Part shown: one piece after another, positions 16,476-27,400 of the stretch
How the letters are laid out: the number at the start of each line of letters is the position of its first letter
Position numbering within the stretch: position 1 is the first letter of the stretch
Source of the DNA: Algiphilus sp.
GTDB taxonomy: Bacteria > Pseudomonadota > Gammaproteobacteria > Nevskiales > Nevskiaceae
Direction: 5' to 3'
NCBI RefSeq assembly: GCF_023145115.1
Contig: NZ_JAGLEJ010000020.1
Location: 124,001-188,000, forward strand
DNA: 64,000 bases
Translations under genes and position numbers: made by a program
The notes under the pieces: model-generated
What the model was told of the DNA's origin: nothing
Database searches by the model: none
Seen by the model: the letters and a program-made list of their open reading frames with translations, nothing else

Positions 16476-19400
16476 CTAATGCAAGGTTGCGGCCGTTTCG
16501 CCACTCGCCGGCGCCACCGCTCCGAGCAGCGGCGCGGCGGCCGGCCGGGCCGCATCCGCGGCCACCGCCATGATGGCGGTGTCCGATACGCGCACGACGA
16601 GCACGGCCGTCTGCTGCCCGTGATGTTCCACCCGGACCGTGCCATTGCCGCGCTCGTCGAGCGTGGCGCCGATCACGTGCCAGTCGAGCGGCGTGCCTTC
16701 CAGCCCGGTCCGGCGAGCCTTCGCCGTTGCCTCCTTGGCGACCCAGAACGCTACCACGGCGGCGTCACGCTGTGGCGAGGACGCCGGCAGCAGCGCCTGC
16801 TCGGCGGGCGCGAGCGCGCCGGAGACGACATCCTCGAAGCGCACGCGCTCCAGGCCCTGGTAGTCGATGCCGACCGTCAGTCCGGGCGGCACCGCGCAGG
16901 CCACCGCATGCCCGCGCGAATGCGCCAGGCTGATCGACGGCAGCGGACGGTCGCCCACCAGCGGGCAGCGCAGCGACGGCGCGCCCGCCTCGTCGGTGGT
17001 GACCTCGATATCGGCATTGGCGAGCTGCAGGCCGTAGTGCGCGGCGATCCAGTCGCGCGCGGCCTCCTTGGCCGCGAAGCGCCCGAGCACCCACTCCTCG
17101 CGCCGCTTGCCCGAGGCCGGGAGCGCATAGAACTGGGCGCGCTCGGTCTCGTTCATCGCCATGTGCGCCAGGCCGTGCTTCCAGATGCCGCCGCCACCGT
17201 CCAGGAAATGCTCCGGGAACGCCGGCACGTGGCGCGCGAACCAGCCCTCGGGCAAGGGCATGACGGCCGGTAACGACAGGAAGCGCTCGGTCGGCTTCAG
17301 TCGGTACTGGTAGAGCCGGTCCGGCACCTCGAACTCGCGATCCTCCCAGCCGGTGGCCCGCGCCAGCAGCGTGCCGTCGGGCAGGATGATGTCGACCTCG
17401 GCCTCCAGCGTGGACTCGCTGCTCATGCGCATGGTCGCGCGCCCGATCAGGCGGGTCCCGGCAGGCGGCGTCGGTGCATGGACGCGGAAGCAGCCGACCC
17501 GGAACGGGAACACGTTGTGCTTCCAGCCGAACTTCTCGCTGATCCAGAAGCCCGCGAGCTGACCGGCGGCGTCGAGCAGCGCGGCGTCGAACTGGAACTC
17601 CGGCCGCGTGGTATGCGCGAAATAATCGTGCGCGGGCAGCACTTCCATCTCGGCCTCGATGGCCTCGTCCGACCAGCGCAGCAGGCGCCGGACGCCCTGC
17701 AGGCGCGGACCGTGGAACATGCCGCGGTCGTAGAGCTCGCCGTCCGGATTGTTGACCGCGGCGCGCCCCTCGCCCGAGGTCCAGGCGATCGGCTCCGGCG
17801 CGGCCGGCAGCGCTTCGGCGAAGCGGACGATGCCCTCGAACACCAGCATGCCGCCGTCCATGCGCGCTCCCGGAATCTCCGCGAAGATGCGCCCCGAGTA
17901 GGTGCCGGCTTCGGTGCCCGGCGTCACCACGATGCGCAGCGCCAGCGACTCGCCTTCCAGCGCCAGCCATCGGCTGCCGCGGGCGTTGTCGATGCCGACG
18001 AAGCGCGCGCCCTCGCCGGCCATGCGCTTGGCGGCCTCGGCGAGCGTCTCCATGGAGAACGTGAACGGCACGATGGGCAGCGGCAGCAGCGTCCCGTCGT
18101 GCAGCGAAGGCTGCCCGCCCAGCGTGTGGTCGGCCAGGTACGGATCCTTCGCCATCGTGCAGACGCGCCGGATGACGAGCTGCTCGGCGCTCTCCTCGAC
18201 GACCTCGCCCAGCAGCGGGAAGGGGTCCGGGCGGTCTGCAGCGGCCGGCGTCGCGGGCTGCGCCGCGGCGGTGGCCGGCGCAGCCGTGCCCGCGGGCGCG
18301 CCGCCGGCTGCGACCGCCAGCACGCGCTGCTGATTCTCGAGGAACTGCTGCATGAGCGCGAAGTGGCTCTGGATCCACGCCGTGCGCGGATCCTCCGGCG
18401 CGGCCGGTGGCGGTGCCGGCGATGCTGCGGGTGCCGGCGTTCCGGCCGGCGACGCCGGCGCGGCCGCGGCTGTCGTATCCGGTGCCGCGGGTGCCGGCGC
18501 AGGCGCCGGTGCCGGCGCCGGTTCGGGCTCGGGCATAGCCGGCAGCATGTCCGCCGTGAAGCGCAGCAACGGCATCGACAGGTTCAGCGTCGGTCCCGGC
18601 TTCGCGGCCTCGGGCGCGGCATCCAGATCGATCTCCGGCAGTCCGCGATGCGCGAACAGGGCCTCCGGTCGCAGCGTGTGCCCGAGGCTCCACAGCCGGG
18701 CCAGCGTGCTGAGGAAGTGGCGATTGTCGGGCTGCCGGCGACTGTTGCACGACAGCGCCACGGCGTCCCTGTGCTCGCGCAGGATGTCGCCGACGAAGCC
18801 GGTGAGATTGGCGCTGGGCCCGACTTCGAGGAAGGTGCGCGCGCCGTCGGCGTAGAGCTGGCGCACCGTGTCGACGAAGCGCACGGGGGCGGTCCACTGG
18901 CCGCAGGCGAGCGCGCGGATGGCGTCCGCTTCGGCCGGGAAGCGCGCCGCGCTGGCACAGCTGTAGAGCGGCGTCTCGGGCGCGGTCACGTCGATGCTCG
19001 CGTAGTAGTCGACGAAGGCTTCCGCCACCGGCGCGAACAGCGGCGTGTGGTACGCGCGGCCGAAGGGCAGCTCCGAGCAGATGCCGCCGGCCGCGGTCAG
19101 TGCCGCGTGGGCCTGCTCGATATCGGCCTTGTCGCCGAACAGCACCGCCTGGTTCGGGCAGTTGTCCATCGCCAGCCAGAGCCGGTCGGACAGCTCGGCG
19201 ATGGCGGCGTTGCGCTCATCCTGCCCCAGCGCGCCGACGGTCAGCAGGCTGCCGTGGCGCACCTTGCCCTCGCCCTCGACACGCCGGTACACGCGGTTGA
19301 GCTCGAAGGCCATGCCGGCGAGCGCCTCGCGGTCCTCGGGCCGGATGACACCGGAGGCCACCAGCGCGCTGTTCTCGCCGGTGGAATGACCCACCATCAT

Positions 19401-21440
19401 GTCGGCCCGGATGCCCAGCCCCGCGAGCAGTCCCGCGAAGGCCTGGCTGCTGGCGAAGACCGACTCGGACCCCAGGTCCATGTCGTAGAGCGCGGTGTCC
19501 AGCGCCTCGCGCTGCTCGGCGCTCAGGCCGGTCGGCGGCGGCATCATGGCGTCGCTGGGCCGGTAGTCGCGGCCCTCGGCGAAGATGCGGTCGAGGAAGT
19601 CGAGCCACTCCCGGACCTGCGGCCAGGCCACCACGAGGTCGCCCAGCATGCCGGCGTACTGCGCGCCCTCGCCCGGGAAGACGAAGGCGAGCTTGCCCGC
19701 GGGCGGCTGGTCGCCGGCGCACATCTGGCCGTTGCGGGTATGGAAGCTGCCCTTGCCGTCGGCCAGCCGCTCGCGCGCCTTGCCGAGCTGGCCGAGGGCG
19801 GCGTCGACGTCCGCGGCCACGATCGCCAGACGATGGCGGCCCGCCTCGGCGTCGGTGGCCGCGCCAGCGCGCTGCGCCAGCGCCCGCGCCACGCAGGCCA
19901 GCGAGACGCCGGGCTCGGCGCGCAGGCGTGCCACCGTGTCATCGACGGCTTGCAGCAGCGCATCGTGACCGGCGGCAGCGAACAGCAGCAGCTCCTCGGA
20001 CGGCATCTCCCACTGCGGCGACACCGAGATCTGCGCCTCCGCACGCGACGGGCGGTACTCCTCGAGCACGGCATGCGCGTTGATGCCGCCGAAGCCGAAG
20101 GCGTTGACGCCGGCGCGGCGCGGCGCGCTGCCGCCGTGCACCCAGGGACGCGTCTCGGTGTTGATGTAGAACGGCGTGCGCTCGATCTGCAGCTTCGGAT
20201 CGACCTCGTCGCAGAGCATGGGCGGCAGCACCTTGTGGTGCAGCGCCAGAGCGCTCTTGATCAGCGAGGCGCTGCCCGCCGCCGGGATGCAGTGCGAGAT
20301 GTTGGACTTCACCGAGCCCAGCGCGACGCGCGGCGCGTGGCCCTCGCGCGCACCGAAGACCTCGGCCAGCGACTCGACCTCGGTCTTGTCGCCCATCGGG
20401 ATGCCGGTACCGTGCGCCTCGATCAGCCCCACGGACGCCGGGTCGACGCCGGCCGCCTCGTAGGCGCGGCGCAGCGCCAGCACCTCGCCCTCGGGCCGCG
20501 GCGCGAGCAGGCCGCGCGCGCGACCGTCGCTGGAGGTTCCGAGCCCCTTGATGACGGCATAGATGCGGTCGCCGGCGGCCTCGGCGTCGGCCAGCCGCTT
20601 GAGCACCAGCATGCCGGCGCCCTCGCCCAGCAGCGTGCCACCGCCCTCGGTCGAGAACGGGCGGATGCGGCCGCGCGACAGCGCGTTGAGCTGGCAGAAC
20701 ACCATGAACAGCTGCGGCGCGGTGTGCGCCTGCACGCCGCCGGCCAGCACCATGTCGCAGCGCCCCGAATGCAGCTCGCGCACGGCGAGCTCGACGGCGA
20801 TCAGCGACGAGGCGCAGGCCGCGTCGATGATGTAGTTCGGCCCCATCAGGTCGAGCCGGTTGGCGATGATCCCGGTGGTGACGTTGGGGATGACGCCCGG
20901 CGCCATCTCGGCGTTGAAGGCGGGCAGCTGCGCGCGCAGCGAGCGCCGCAGCGCCTGCAGATCCGCGGCGGTGAGATCCGGCCGCGCCGTCTTCAGTGCC
21001 TCCAGCGTCTGGTCGATCGCCATGCCGTGCTGCATGACGGTGGTGTAGCCGCGGTTGATGTAGGTGCCGCGCCCCAGGATGACGCCGGCGCGCTCCGGCT
21101 CGTAGCCGCCGCGCCGGTAGCCGGCATCGGTCAGCGCATCCTGCGCCAGCTTCAGGGCCAGATAGTGATCGGGCTCGCCGCCGTCGATGGACGACGGCAT
21201 GATCCCGAAGTCGGCCGGATTGAAGGTCGCGAGATCGCGCAGGAATCCGCCCTGGTTGGTGTAGATGCGGTCGCTGTCGCCGCTGTCCGGATCCAGGTAG
21301 GGGCCGGTCCAGTCAGCATCCGCCGGCCCGACGGCGTCGACCTTGTCCAGGATGTTGCGCCAGAACGCGCGCGCGTCGGCGGCGCCGGGGTAGCACCCGG
21401 CGACGCCGACAATCGCGATGTCGGCGGGCGTTGCGGCCAT
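16476..21440 (-). CDS. type I lipid/polyketide synthase KS–AT–DH–PPTase
   Basis: 1654-residue multidomain enzyme. KS is about 1-465, with DAACASS (Cys near 205), EAHGTG (His near 338) and SNISH (His near 376). AT is about 580-900, with GHSTGE near 687. A Pro/Ala linker spans about 960-1065. A hotdog dehydratase spans about 1085-1370, with DPYLADHTLGG near 1101 and a second-half Asp in DAALLDAAGQ near 1289. A C-terminal Sfp-type phosphopantetheinyl transferase (about 1390-1600) has GIDYQ near 1525 and WVAKEATAKA near 1568. There is no ACP, KR or ER, so it must work with the ACPs of the upstream protein or the stand-alone ACP. It starts 3 bases after that gene's stop. Confidence 0.9.
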   Translation of the reverse strand: MAATPADIAIVGVAGCYPGAADARAFWRNILDKVDAVGPADADWTGPYLDPDSGDSDRIYTNQGGFLRDLATFNPADFGIMPSSIDGGEPDHYLALKLAQDALTDAGYRRGGYEPERAGVILGRGTYINRGYTTVMQHGMAIDQTLEALKTARPDLTAADLQALRRSLRAQLPAFNAEMAPGVIPNVTTGIIANRLDLMGPNYIIDAACASSLIAVELAVRELHSGRCDMVLAGGVQAHTAPQLFMVFCQLNALSRGRIRPFSTEGGGTLLGEGAGMLVLKRLADAEAAGDRIYAVIKGLGTSSDGRARGLLAPRPEGEVLALRRAYEAAGVDPASVGLIEAHGTGIPMGDKTEVESLAEVFGAREGHAPRVALGSVKSNISHCIPAAGSASLIKSALALHHKVLPPMLCDEVDPKLQIERTPFYINTETRPWVHGGSAPRRAGVNAFGFGGINAHAVLEEYRPSRAEAQISVSPQWEMPSEELLLFAAAGHDALLQAVDDTVARLRAEPGVSLACVARALAQRAGAATDAEAGRHRLAIVAADVDAALGQLGKARERLADGKGSFHTRNGQMCAGDQPPAGKLAFVFPGEGAQYAGMLGDLVVAWPQVREWLDFLDRIFAEGRDYRPSDAMMPPPTGLSAEQREALDTALYDMDLGSESVFASSQAFAGLLAGLGIRADMMVGHSTGENSALVASGVIRPEDREALAGMAFELNRVYRRVEGEGKVRHGSLLTVGALGQDERNAAIAELSDRLWLAMDNCPNQAVLFGDKADIEQAHAALTAAGGICSELPFGRAYHTPLFAPVAEAFVDYYASIDVTAPETPLYSCASAARFPAEADAIRALACGQWTAPVRFVDTVRQLYADGARTFLEVGPSANLTGFVGDILREHRDAVALSCNSRRQPDNRHFLSTLARLWSLGHTLRPEALFAHRGLPEIDLDAAPEAAKPGPTLNLSMPLLRFTADMLPAMPEPEPAPAPAPAPAPAAPDTTAAAAPASPAGTPAPAASPAPPPAAPEDPRTAWIQSHFALMQQFLENQQRVLAVAAGGAPAGTAAPATAAAQPATPAAADRPDPFPLLGEVVEESAEQLVIRRVCTMAKDPYLADHTLGGQPSLHDGTLLPLPIVPFTFSMETLAEAAKRMAGEGARFVGIDNARGSRWLALEGESLALRIVVTPGTEAGTYSGRIFAEIPGARMDGGMLVFEGIVRFAEALPAAPEPIAWTSGEGRAAVNNPDGELYDRGMFHGPRLQGVRRLLRWSDEAIEAEMEVLPAHDYFAHTTRPEFQFDAALLDAAGQLAGFWISEKFGWKHNVFPFRVGCFRVHAPTPPAGTRLIGRATMRMSSESTLEAEVDIILPDGTLLARATGWEDREFEVPDRLYQYRLKPTERFLSLPAVMPLPEGWFARHVPAFPEHFLDGGGGIWKHGLAHMAMNETERAQFYALPASGKRREEWVLGRFAAKEAARDWIAAHYGLQLANADIEVTTDEAGAPSLRCPLVGDRPLPSISLAHSRGHAVACAVPPGLTVGIDYQGLERVRFEDVVSGALAPAEQALLPASSPQRDAAVVAFWVAKEATAKARRTGLEGTPLDWHVIGATLDERGNGTVRVEHHGQQTAVLVVRVSDTAIMAVAADAARPAAAPLLGAVAPASGETAATLH

Positions 21441-21443
21441 CGG

Positions 21444-24400
21444 TCAGCCGCTCACCATGCGGCCGAGCGCCTTCGAGCCCGTGCTTTCGGCGTCCTCGAA
21501 GACCAGCCGCACGCGATCCTGCTCGTCGATCACCCAGGCATCGTAGTGCGTGTACTCGGCGGTGGAGTCGCTCCGCGCGCGCCACACCAGGCGCAGCTGC
21601 TGCGGCGCGGCGGGTGCGCCATAGCGGCGGATGCTGGCAAAGGCCGAGGGCAGCGCCGAGGTATCGAAGCGGTGACGCGACCACAGCCAGGCGAGCTGCG
21701 CGACGCAGTCCATCAGCACCGGATCCAGCACCCACTCGTCGCCGGCGATGTCCAGACCGCGCGGGGTGCTCACCCCAACCGGCGCATCGATGCCGACATC
21801 CGAGATGCGCAGCGCATCCTGCAGCAGATGGAAGCGCGGCCCGTGGATCAGATGCCGGTCGTAGGCCTCCGGCGCGGGCAGCAGCTTGACCTCGCCGAGG
21901 TCGGCCACTGCCGGCGCCGCTTCGGCATCCGGCAGCCGCTCGACAATGCGCAGCGACGCGCGGTAGCAGACCCGGTTCTTGTTGCCGGTATCGACGATCT
22001 CCAGCTTCAGGACCTGCGACGCCGCGTCGGAATGGCTCGATGCCCGCGCCCGCACGCGCAGCTGGCGCGGCTCGCAGTCCAGCAGCCGGATACCGGCCAG
22101 CACGCGGACGTCGTTGATCTCGGCGACGCGCCAGCCCGGCCAGCCCGCCTCCGCGACCTCGGCCATCCACTCGACCGCCATGGTCGCCGGCACCACGCCG
22201 GTATCGTCGAGCTGGTGGTCCACCAGCCACGGATCGCTCTGCAGCGAGATCGCCTGATCCAGCTCGAGCGCGCCGCCGGCGCCCATCTTCAGCTCCGAGC
22301 GCACCATGGGCAGCGCGCCCAGCGGCCGGGCCGCGGCGGGTGCGCCGCCCTCGCCCTGCTGCCAGGGACCGTCGCCGACGACGATCTCGACCTCGTGGCG
22401 CGGCCCGTAGGCGATCTCCTGCAGGAAGTAGCGGCAGCCGTCGGCGAGCGGAATCGGAATGATTCCCTGACTCCGGAAGGCTTGCTTGACGGCGTCGGTG
22501 GCCATGCCCGCGTCCCACGGTCCCCAGTTCAGCGAGACCACGCGGACCTGGCTCCACTGCCGCGACAGCTGCCAGGCGATGCGGTTGAGTGCCTCGTTGG
22601 CGGCCGCATAGTCGGCCTGCCCGCGGTTGCCGTAGCGTCCGGCTACCGAGGTGAACATCACCATCAGCTTGAGGGATTCGGGATCGACCGCGCGCACCAG
22701 CGCGACGGCGGAGTCCACCTTGGTCGCGAACACGCGCGCGAAGGATTCCTCGGTCTTGTCGGCGAGCAGCTTGTCCTCGATGACCCCGGCGCCGTGAACA
22801 ACCGCGTCGAGGCGACCATGGGTGGCGTAGATCTCGCCGACCAGCGCCGCGACCGCGTCGGCGTCGCGCACGTCCACGGCACGGTAGTCGACGGTCACGC
22901 CCGCCGCCTCGAGACCGGCCACCGCGGCACGGATCTCGCGGTCGGCGAGCACGCGTGCAACGGCACGGTCGATCTCGGCCGGCTTGGGCTTCTCGCCCTG
23001 CGCCTTGGCACGCTCGACCATCACCTTCTTGAGCGCGGCCTCGTCGGACGCCGCCGCCAGATCGTCGGCCTCGGCCTCCGGCAGCGCGCTGCGGCCGGCC
23101 AGCACCATGGTCATGCCGGGCTGCGCGATCTCGCGCAGGATGCTGGCCGTGATGCCGCGGGCGCCGCCGGTGGCCAGCACCACCCAGTCGCCCTGCGGCT
23201 CCAGATGCGGCGCGAAGCGCGTGTCCTGCAGCGGCTCGGCCACCGTGGCCGAGGTGTAGCGCGCATCACCGACATAGCCCACTTCCGGCAGCGCCTCGGT
23301 GCTGGCGAGCTCGTCGAGCAGCAGCCGCGCGACGCTCTCCGGCGTCTGGCCGTTGAAGTCCACCGGCATCAGATGGGCATCGGGCAGCTCGCGGCGGGCG
23401 CAGTTGAGCAGCCCCACGACGCCGCCGGCGACCGCCGGACCGTCGGAGAAGGCATCGCGCCCCAGCGTGCCGCCGAGACGCGTGGCGACCACCAGTCGCA
23501 GACCGGATGCCGCTTCGCCGAAGGCGCGCAGGCAGGCGAAGGTGGCCGTCACGGCCGGCCGGCCGGCAGCGAGCTGCGCGACGAGATCGTCCGTGTCTGC
23601 CGTGCGCAGCCCGTGCAGCAGGATGACGCCGGCGACCGGGCCGTCGATGCCCGCCACGACGTCGCGAATGCCCGCTTCGTCCCCGGCCGTCGAGAACACG
23701 GCGACGAGGCCGGCCTTGTCGAGCTCCGCGCGCAGCGCAGCGGCATGCGCACCGCCTTCGTCCTCGCCGAGCACGAGCACCGTGCCCGACAGCGTTGCAC
23801 GCTCGCCGACCGGCGCGATCTCGCGCGGCCGGATGACGTAGCGCCCGAGCGGCCCGTCGCTTTCGGCATCCGCGGGCGCGCTCGCGGCGGCCGGTGCAGC
23901 GGCCGCGACGGGCGCGGCAGCCGGCGCCGCCCCGCTGGGCACCTCGGCCAATGCATCGAGCACCGCCTGCAGCGACTTGGCGCGGGTGTAGCGCTCCATG
24001 TCCGCCTGCATGGCGTCGTGGATCGCCGCCGGTGCCTGCTTGGCGAAGGCGCCGATGATCTCGACGCGCTTGATCGAGTCGATGCCGAGGTCGGCCTCGA
24101 GATCGGCTTCAGGGTCGATCATCTCTTCCGGATAACCGGTCCGGTCGGCCACCAGGGCGAGCAGCGCGGCCTTGCCGTCGAAGTCGGCGGCAGCCGCGGT
24201 ATCGACCGCGACGGCGGCACCGGCCGGCGCCGCGGGCGCGGCCGCCTCCATCGCCGGCAGCGCATCGAGCACCGCCTGCAGCGACTTGGCCCGCGTGAAA
24301 CGTTCCATGTCCGCCTGCATGGCGTCGTGGATGGCCTGCGGTGCCTCCTTGGCGAAGGCACCCACGATCTCGACCCGCTTGATCGAGTCCACACCCAGAT

Positions 24401-27400
24401 CCGCTTCCAGATCGGCCTCGGGATCGATCATTTCCTCCGGATAGCCGGTGCGGTCGGCGACCAGCGCCAGCAGCGCCGCCTTCGCATCGAAGGCCGGCGC
24501 CGCCGAAACGGCAGCCGACGGCGCTGCCGTAACCGCAGCTGCCGGTGCGGCAGCGATCTCGGGCAGCGCGTCGAGCACCGCCTGCAGCGACTTGGCACGC
24601 GTGAAGCGTTCCATGTCCGCCTGCATGGCGTCATGAATGGCCTGCGGTGCCTCCTTGGCGAAGGCGCCCACGATCTCGACCCGCTTGATCGAATCGACAC
24701 CCAGGTCCGCTTCCAGATCGGCCTCCGGATCGATCATCTCTTCCGGATAACCGGTGCGGTCGGCGACCAGCGCCAGCAGCGCTGCCTTCGCGTCGAAGGC
24801 CGGTGCCGCCGGCGCGGCCGCGACCGGTGCGGGCGCCGTCGGCGCGGACTGCGCGGCATCGGCGGCGGGCATCGCGGGCGCCGCCTGCGGCGGGACCGCC
24901 TGCTGCGGCGGCGCCATGGCGGGCGCCTGCGGCTGCGGCATGGCCGGCATCTGCGCGGGCAGGCCGGACGTCGCCGCCGGCTGACCCGACAGTGCCCGGG
25001 TCATCACCTGCTCCTGCAGCGCCAGGAACTGCTGCATGGTCTGCTGATAGGCGACCAGCGCCTCCTGACCGAACTGGCTGGTGACCGGCGCGGCGGCAGC
25101 CTGCGGCTGCGGCATTGCCGGAGCCTGCGCGGCTGCCGGAGCGCTTTCGGGTTGCGCAGGGGCCGCGGGCGCGGCCTGGCTCTGGCGTTCGGCGGCGGCG
25201 CGCTCCAGCGCGGCCTCCTTGTCCTCCAGCAGCAGCGCCGGCAGCGTGTTGGCGCGGCGCTGCTCGTCGTTCATCGGACGCGCGCAGCCACCGGAGAGGA
25301 AGAAGGTGGTCGGCGCCAGCTGCGGCGGCGTCAGCAGTGCCGGCAGCTGTGCGAGCGTATGCCTGGCGATGCCGCGCTTCTCGTAGAGCGCACTGACCGG
25401 AACATCGACACCCGCACAGGTGATCTCGGCCAGTGCGTTGAGCAGACCGCGCAGGCCGCCGCCGGTACCGTCCATGCTGATCACGGCGGCATCGCTGCCG
25501 GGCAACGTCGCGCGGATCATGCCGGCGCAGATGGCGCGTGGGCCGCATTCGATGAAGCAGTCGACACCATCGGCCGCCATCGCCTCGATCTCGCCGACGA
25601 ACTCCACCGGCGACAGCAGATGGCCCTTCAGCTGCGCGACGATGGCGCCGGCGTCATCCGGATAGGCCTGCCCGTTGTTGCCGTAGAGCGCGCACGCCGG
25701 CGCACCGAACTGTGCGGCGTCGATGGCGGCGCTGAGCGGGCCCTGGGCACTGCCGACCAGCTCGGTGTGGAAGGCGCCGGAAACCGGCAGCCGGGTGGCA
25801 CGGATGTCGCGCGCCTTGGCCTTCTCGATGCAGGCATCGACCGCCGACGCCTCGCCCGAGATCACGACCTGCTCGGGCGCATTGTGATTGGCGATCCAGA
25901 CCCGGCCGCCGCCCTCGATCAGGGACGCGACCGTCTCGCGCGAAGCCTGCACGGCCGCCATGGCGCCGTCGGCACCCTCAGCGGCATCGGCCATCGCGGC
26001 ACCGCGCGCGGCGGACAGGCGCAGGAAGTCGTCGGCATCGATGACACCGGCAGCGTGCAGCGCGGTGTACTCGCCGTAGCTGTGGCCGGCAACGGCCGCC
26101 GGCGTCACGCCCAGCCGGCGCAGGAAGTCGAGATAGCCGAGCGACAGCGTGCCGATGGCCGGCTGCGCGTGGCGGGTGTTGGTGATGGCCTTCTGCTGCG
26201 CATCGCGCTCGGCGTCGCTGAAGGCGGCCTCGGGCCACATCAGCTTGGCCAGCGGGCGCTCGAAGGTGTCGGCGAGCACGCTGCCGGCGCGCTCCACGGC
26301 GTCGCGCAGCTCGTCGATGTAGAGCGCGGCCTCGCATCCCATGCCGACGGACTGGGCGCCCTGCCCCGGGAACACGAAGCCGATCTTCTGCCGCGGCTTG
26401 CGATCCAGATTGCAGACCGTGCCCGGCGGCAGCGCCGCGCCCTCGGCCAGATGCGCGCGCAGCCCGGCCACCTGCTTGCGCAGGGTGGCGTGACTGTCGG
26501 CCGCGAAGGCCGCCGCACAGGCGGCATCGCGCACCTTCTCCGCCTCGGCGGCGAGGGTGTGCGCGATCTCGGAAACGGGCAGCTCGTCGCCGGCGGCCAG
26601 CGCCTTGTCGAGCTTCTCGACCTGGGTGCGCAGCGCATCGCGATCGCCGGCCCGGAACAGGAACAGCTCCCACGGCCACTGCCGCGCGCCGGCCGGCTCC
26701 GGCACGGCGTAACCGCCCCGGTACTCCTCGAGCACGGCGTGGAAGTTGGTGCCGCCGAATCCGAAGGCGGAGACACCCGCACGGCGCGGATGGTCCGGAT
26801 GACGGAGCCACGGCCGCGGGTTGTCCAGCAGATAGGCCGGCGAGTCGGGCGAGCCGATGGCGTCGATGGGATCCTCGACCCCGACGTGCGCGGGCAGCAC
26901 CCGGTGGTGCAGCGCCAGCGCGACCTTGATGAGGCCGATGACGCCGGCCGCGCACTTGGTGTGCCCCAGGATGGTCTTGATCGAGCCCAGCGCCACGCTC
27001 TTGGGCGGCGCGCCGTAGTCGGCCCAGGTGCGCGTGATGGTCTCGGCCTCGGCGCGGTCGCCGACCAGTGTGCCGGTGCCGTGCGCCTCGACCAGCTCCA
27101 CCGAGCCCGGACCGAAGCCGGCCTTGGCGTACACCCGGTCCAGGGCGCGCATCTGGCCTTCCGGCCGCGGCGCGGTCATGCCCAGCGCCTTGCCGTCGGA
27201 CGAGCCGGCGGCGGCCTTGATGACGCCGTAGATGCGGTCGCCGTCGGCCTCGGCGTCGGCCAGGCGCTTGAGCACGACCAGCGCCACGCCCTCGGAGATG
27301 ACGATGCCGTCGGCGTTCTTGTCGAAGGTGCGCGCCTTGCCCTGCGGCGACAGCGCCTGCGTCTTGGCGAAGCACAGGAAGCCGTGCGGCCCCTGCACGG

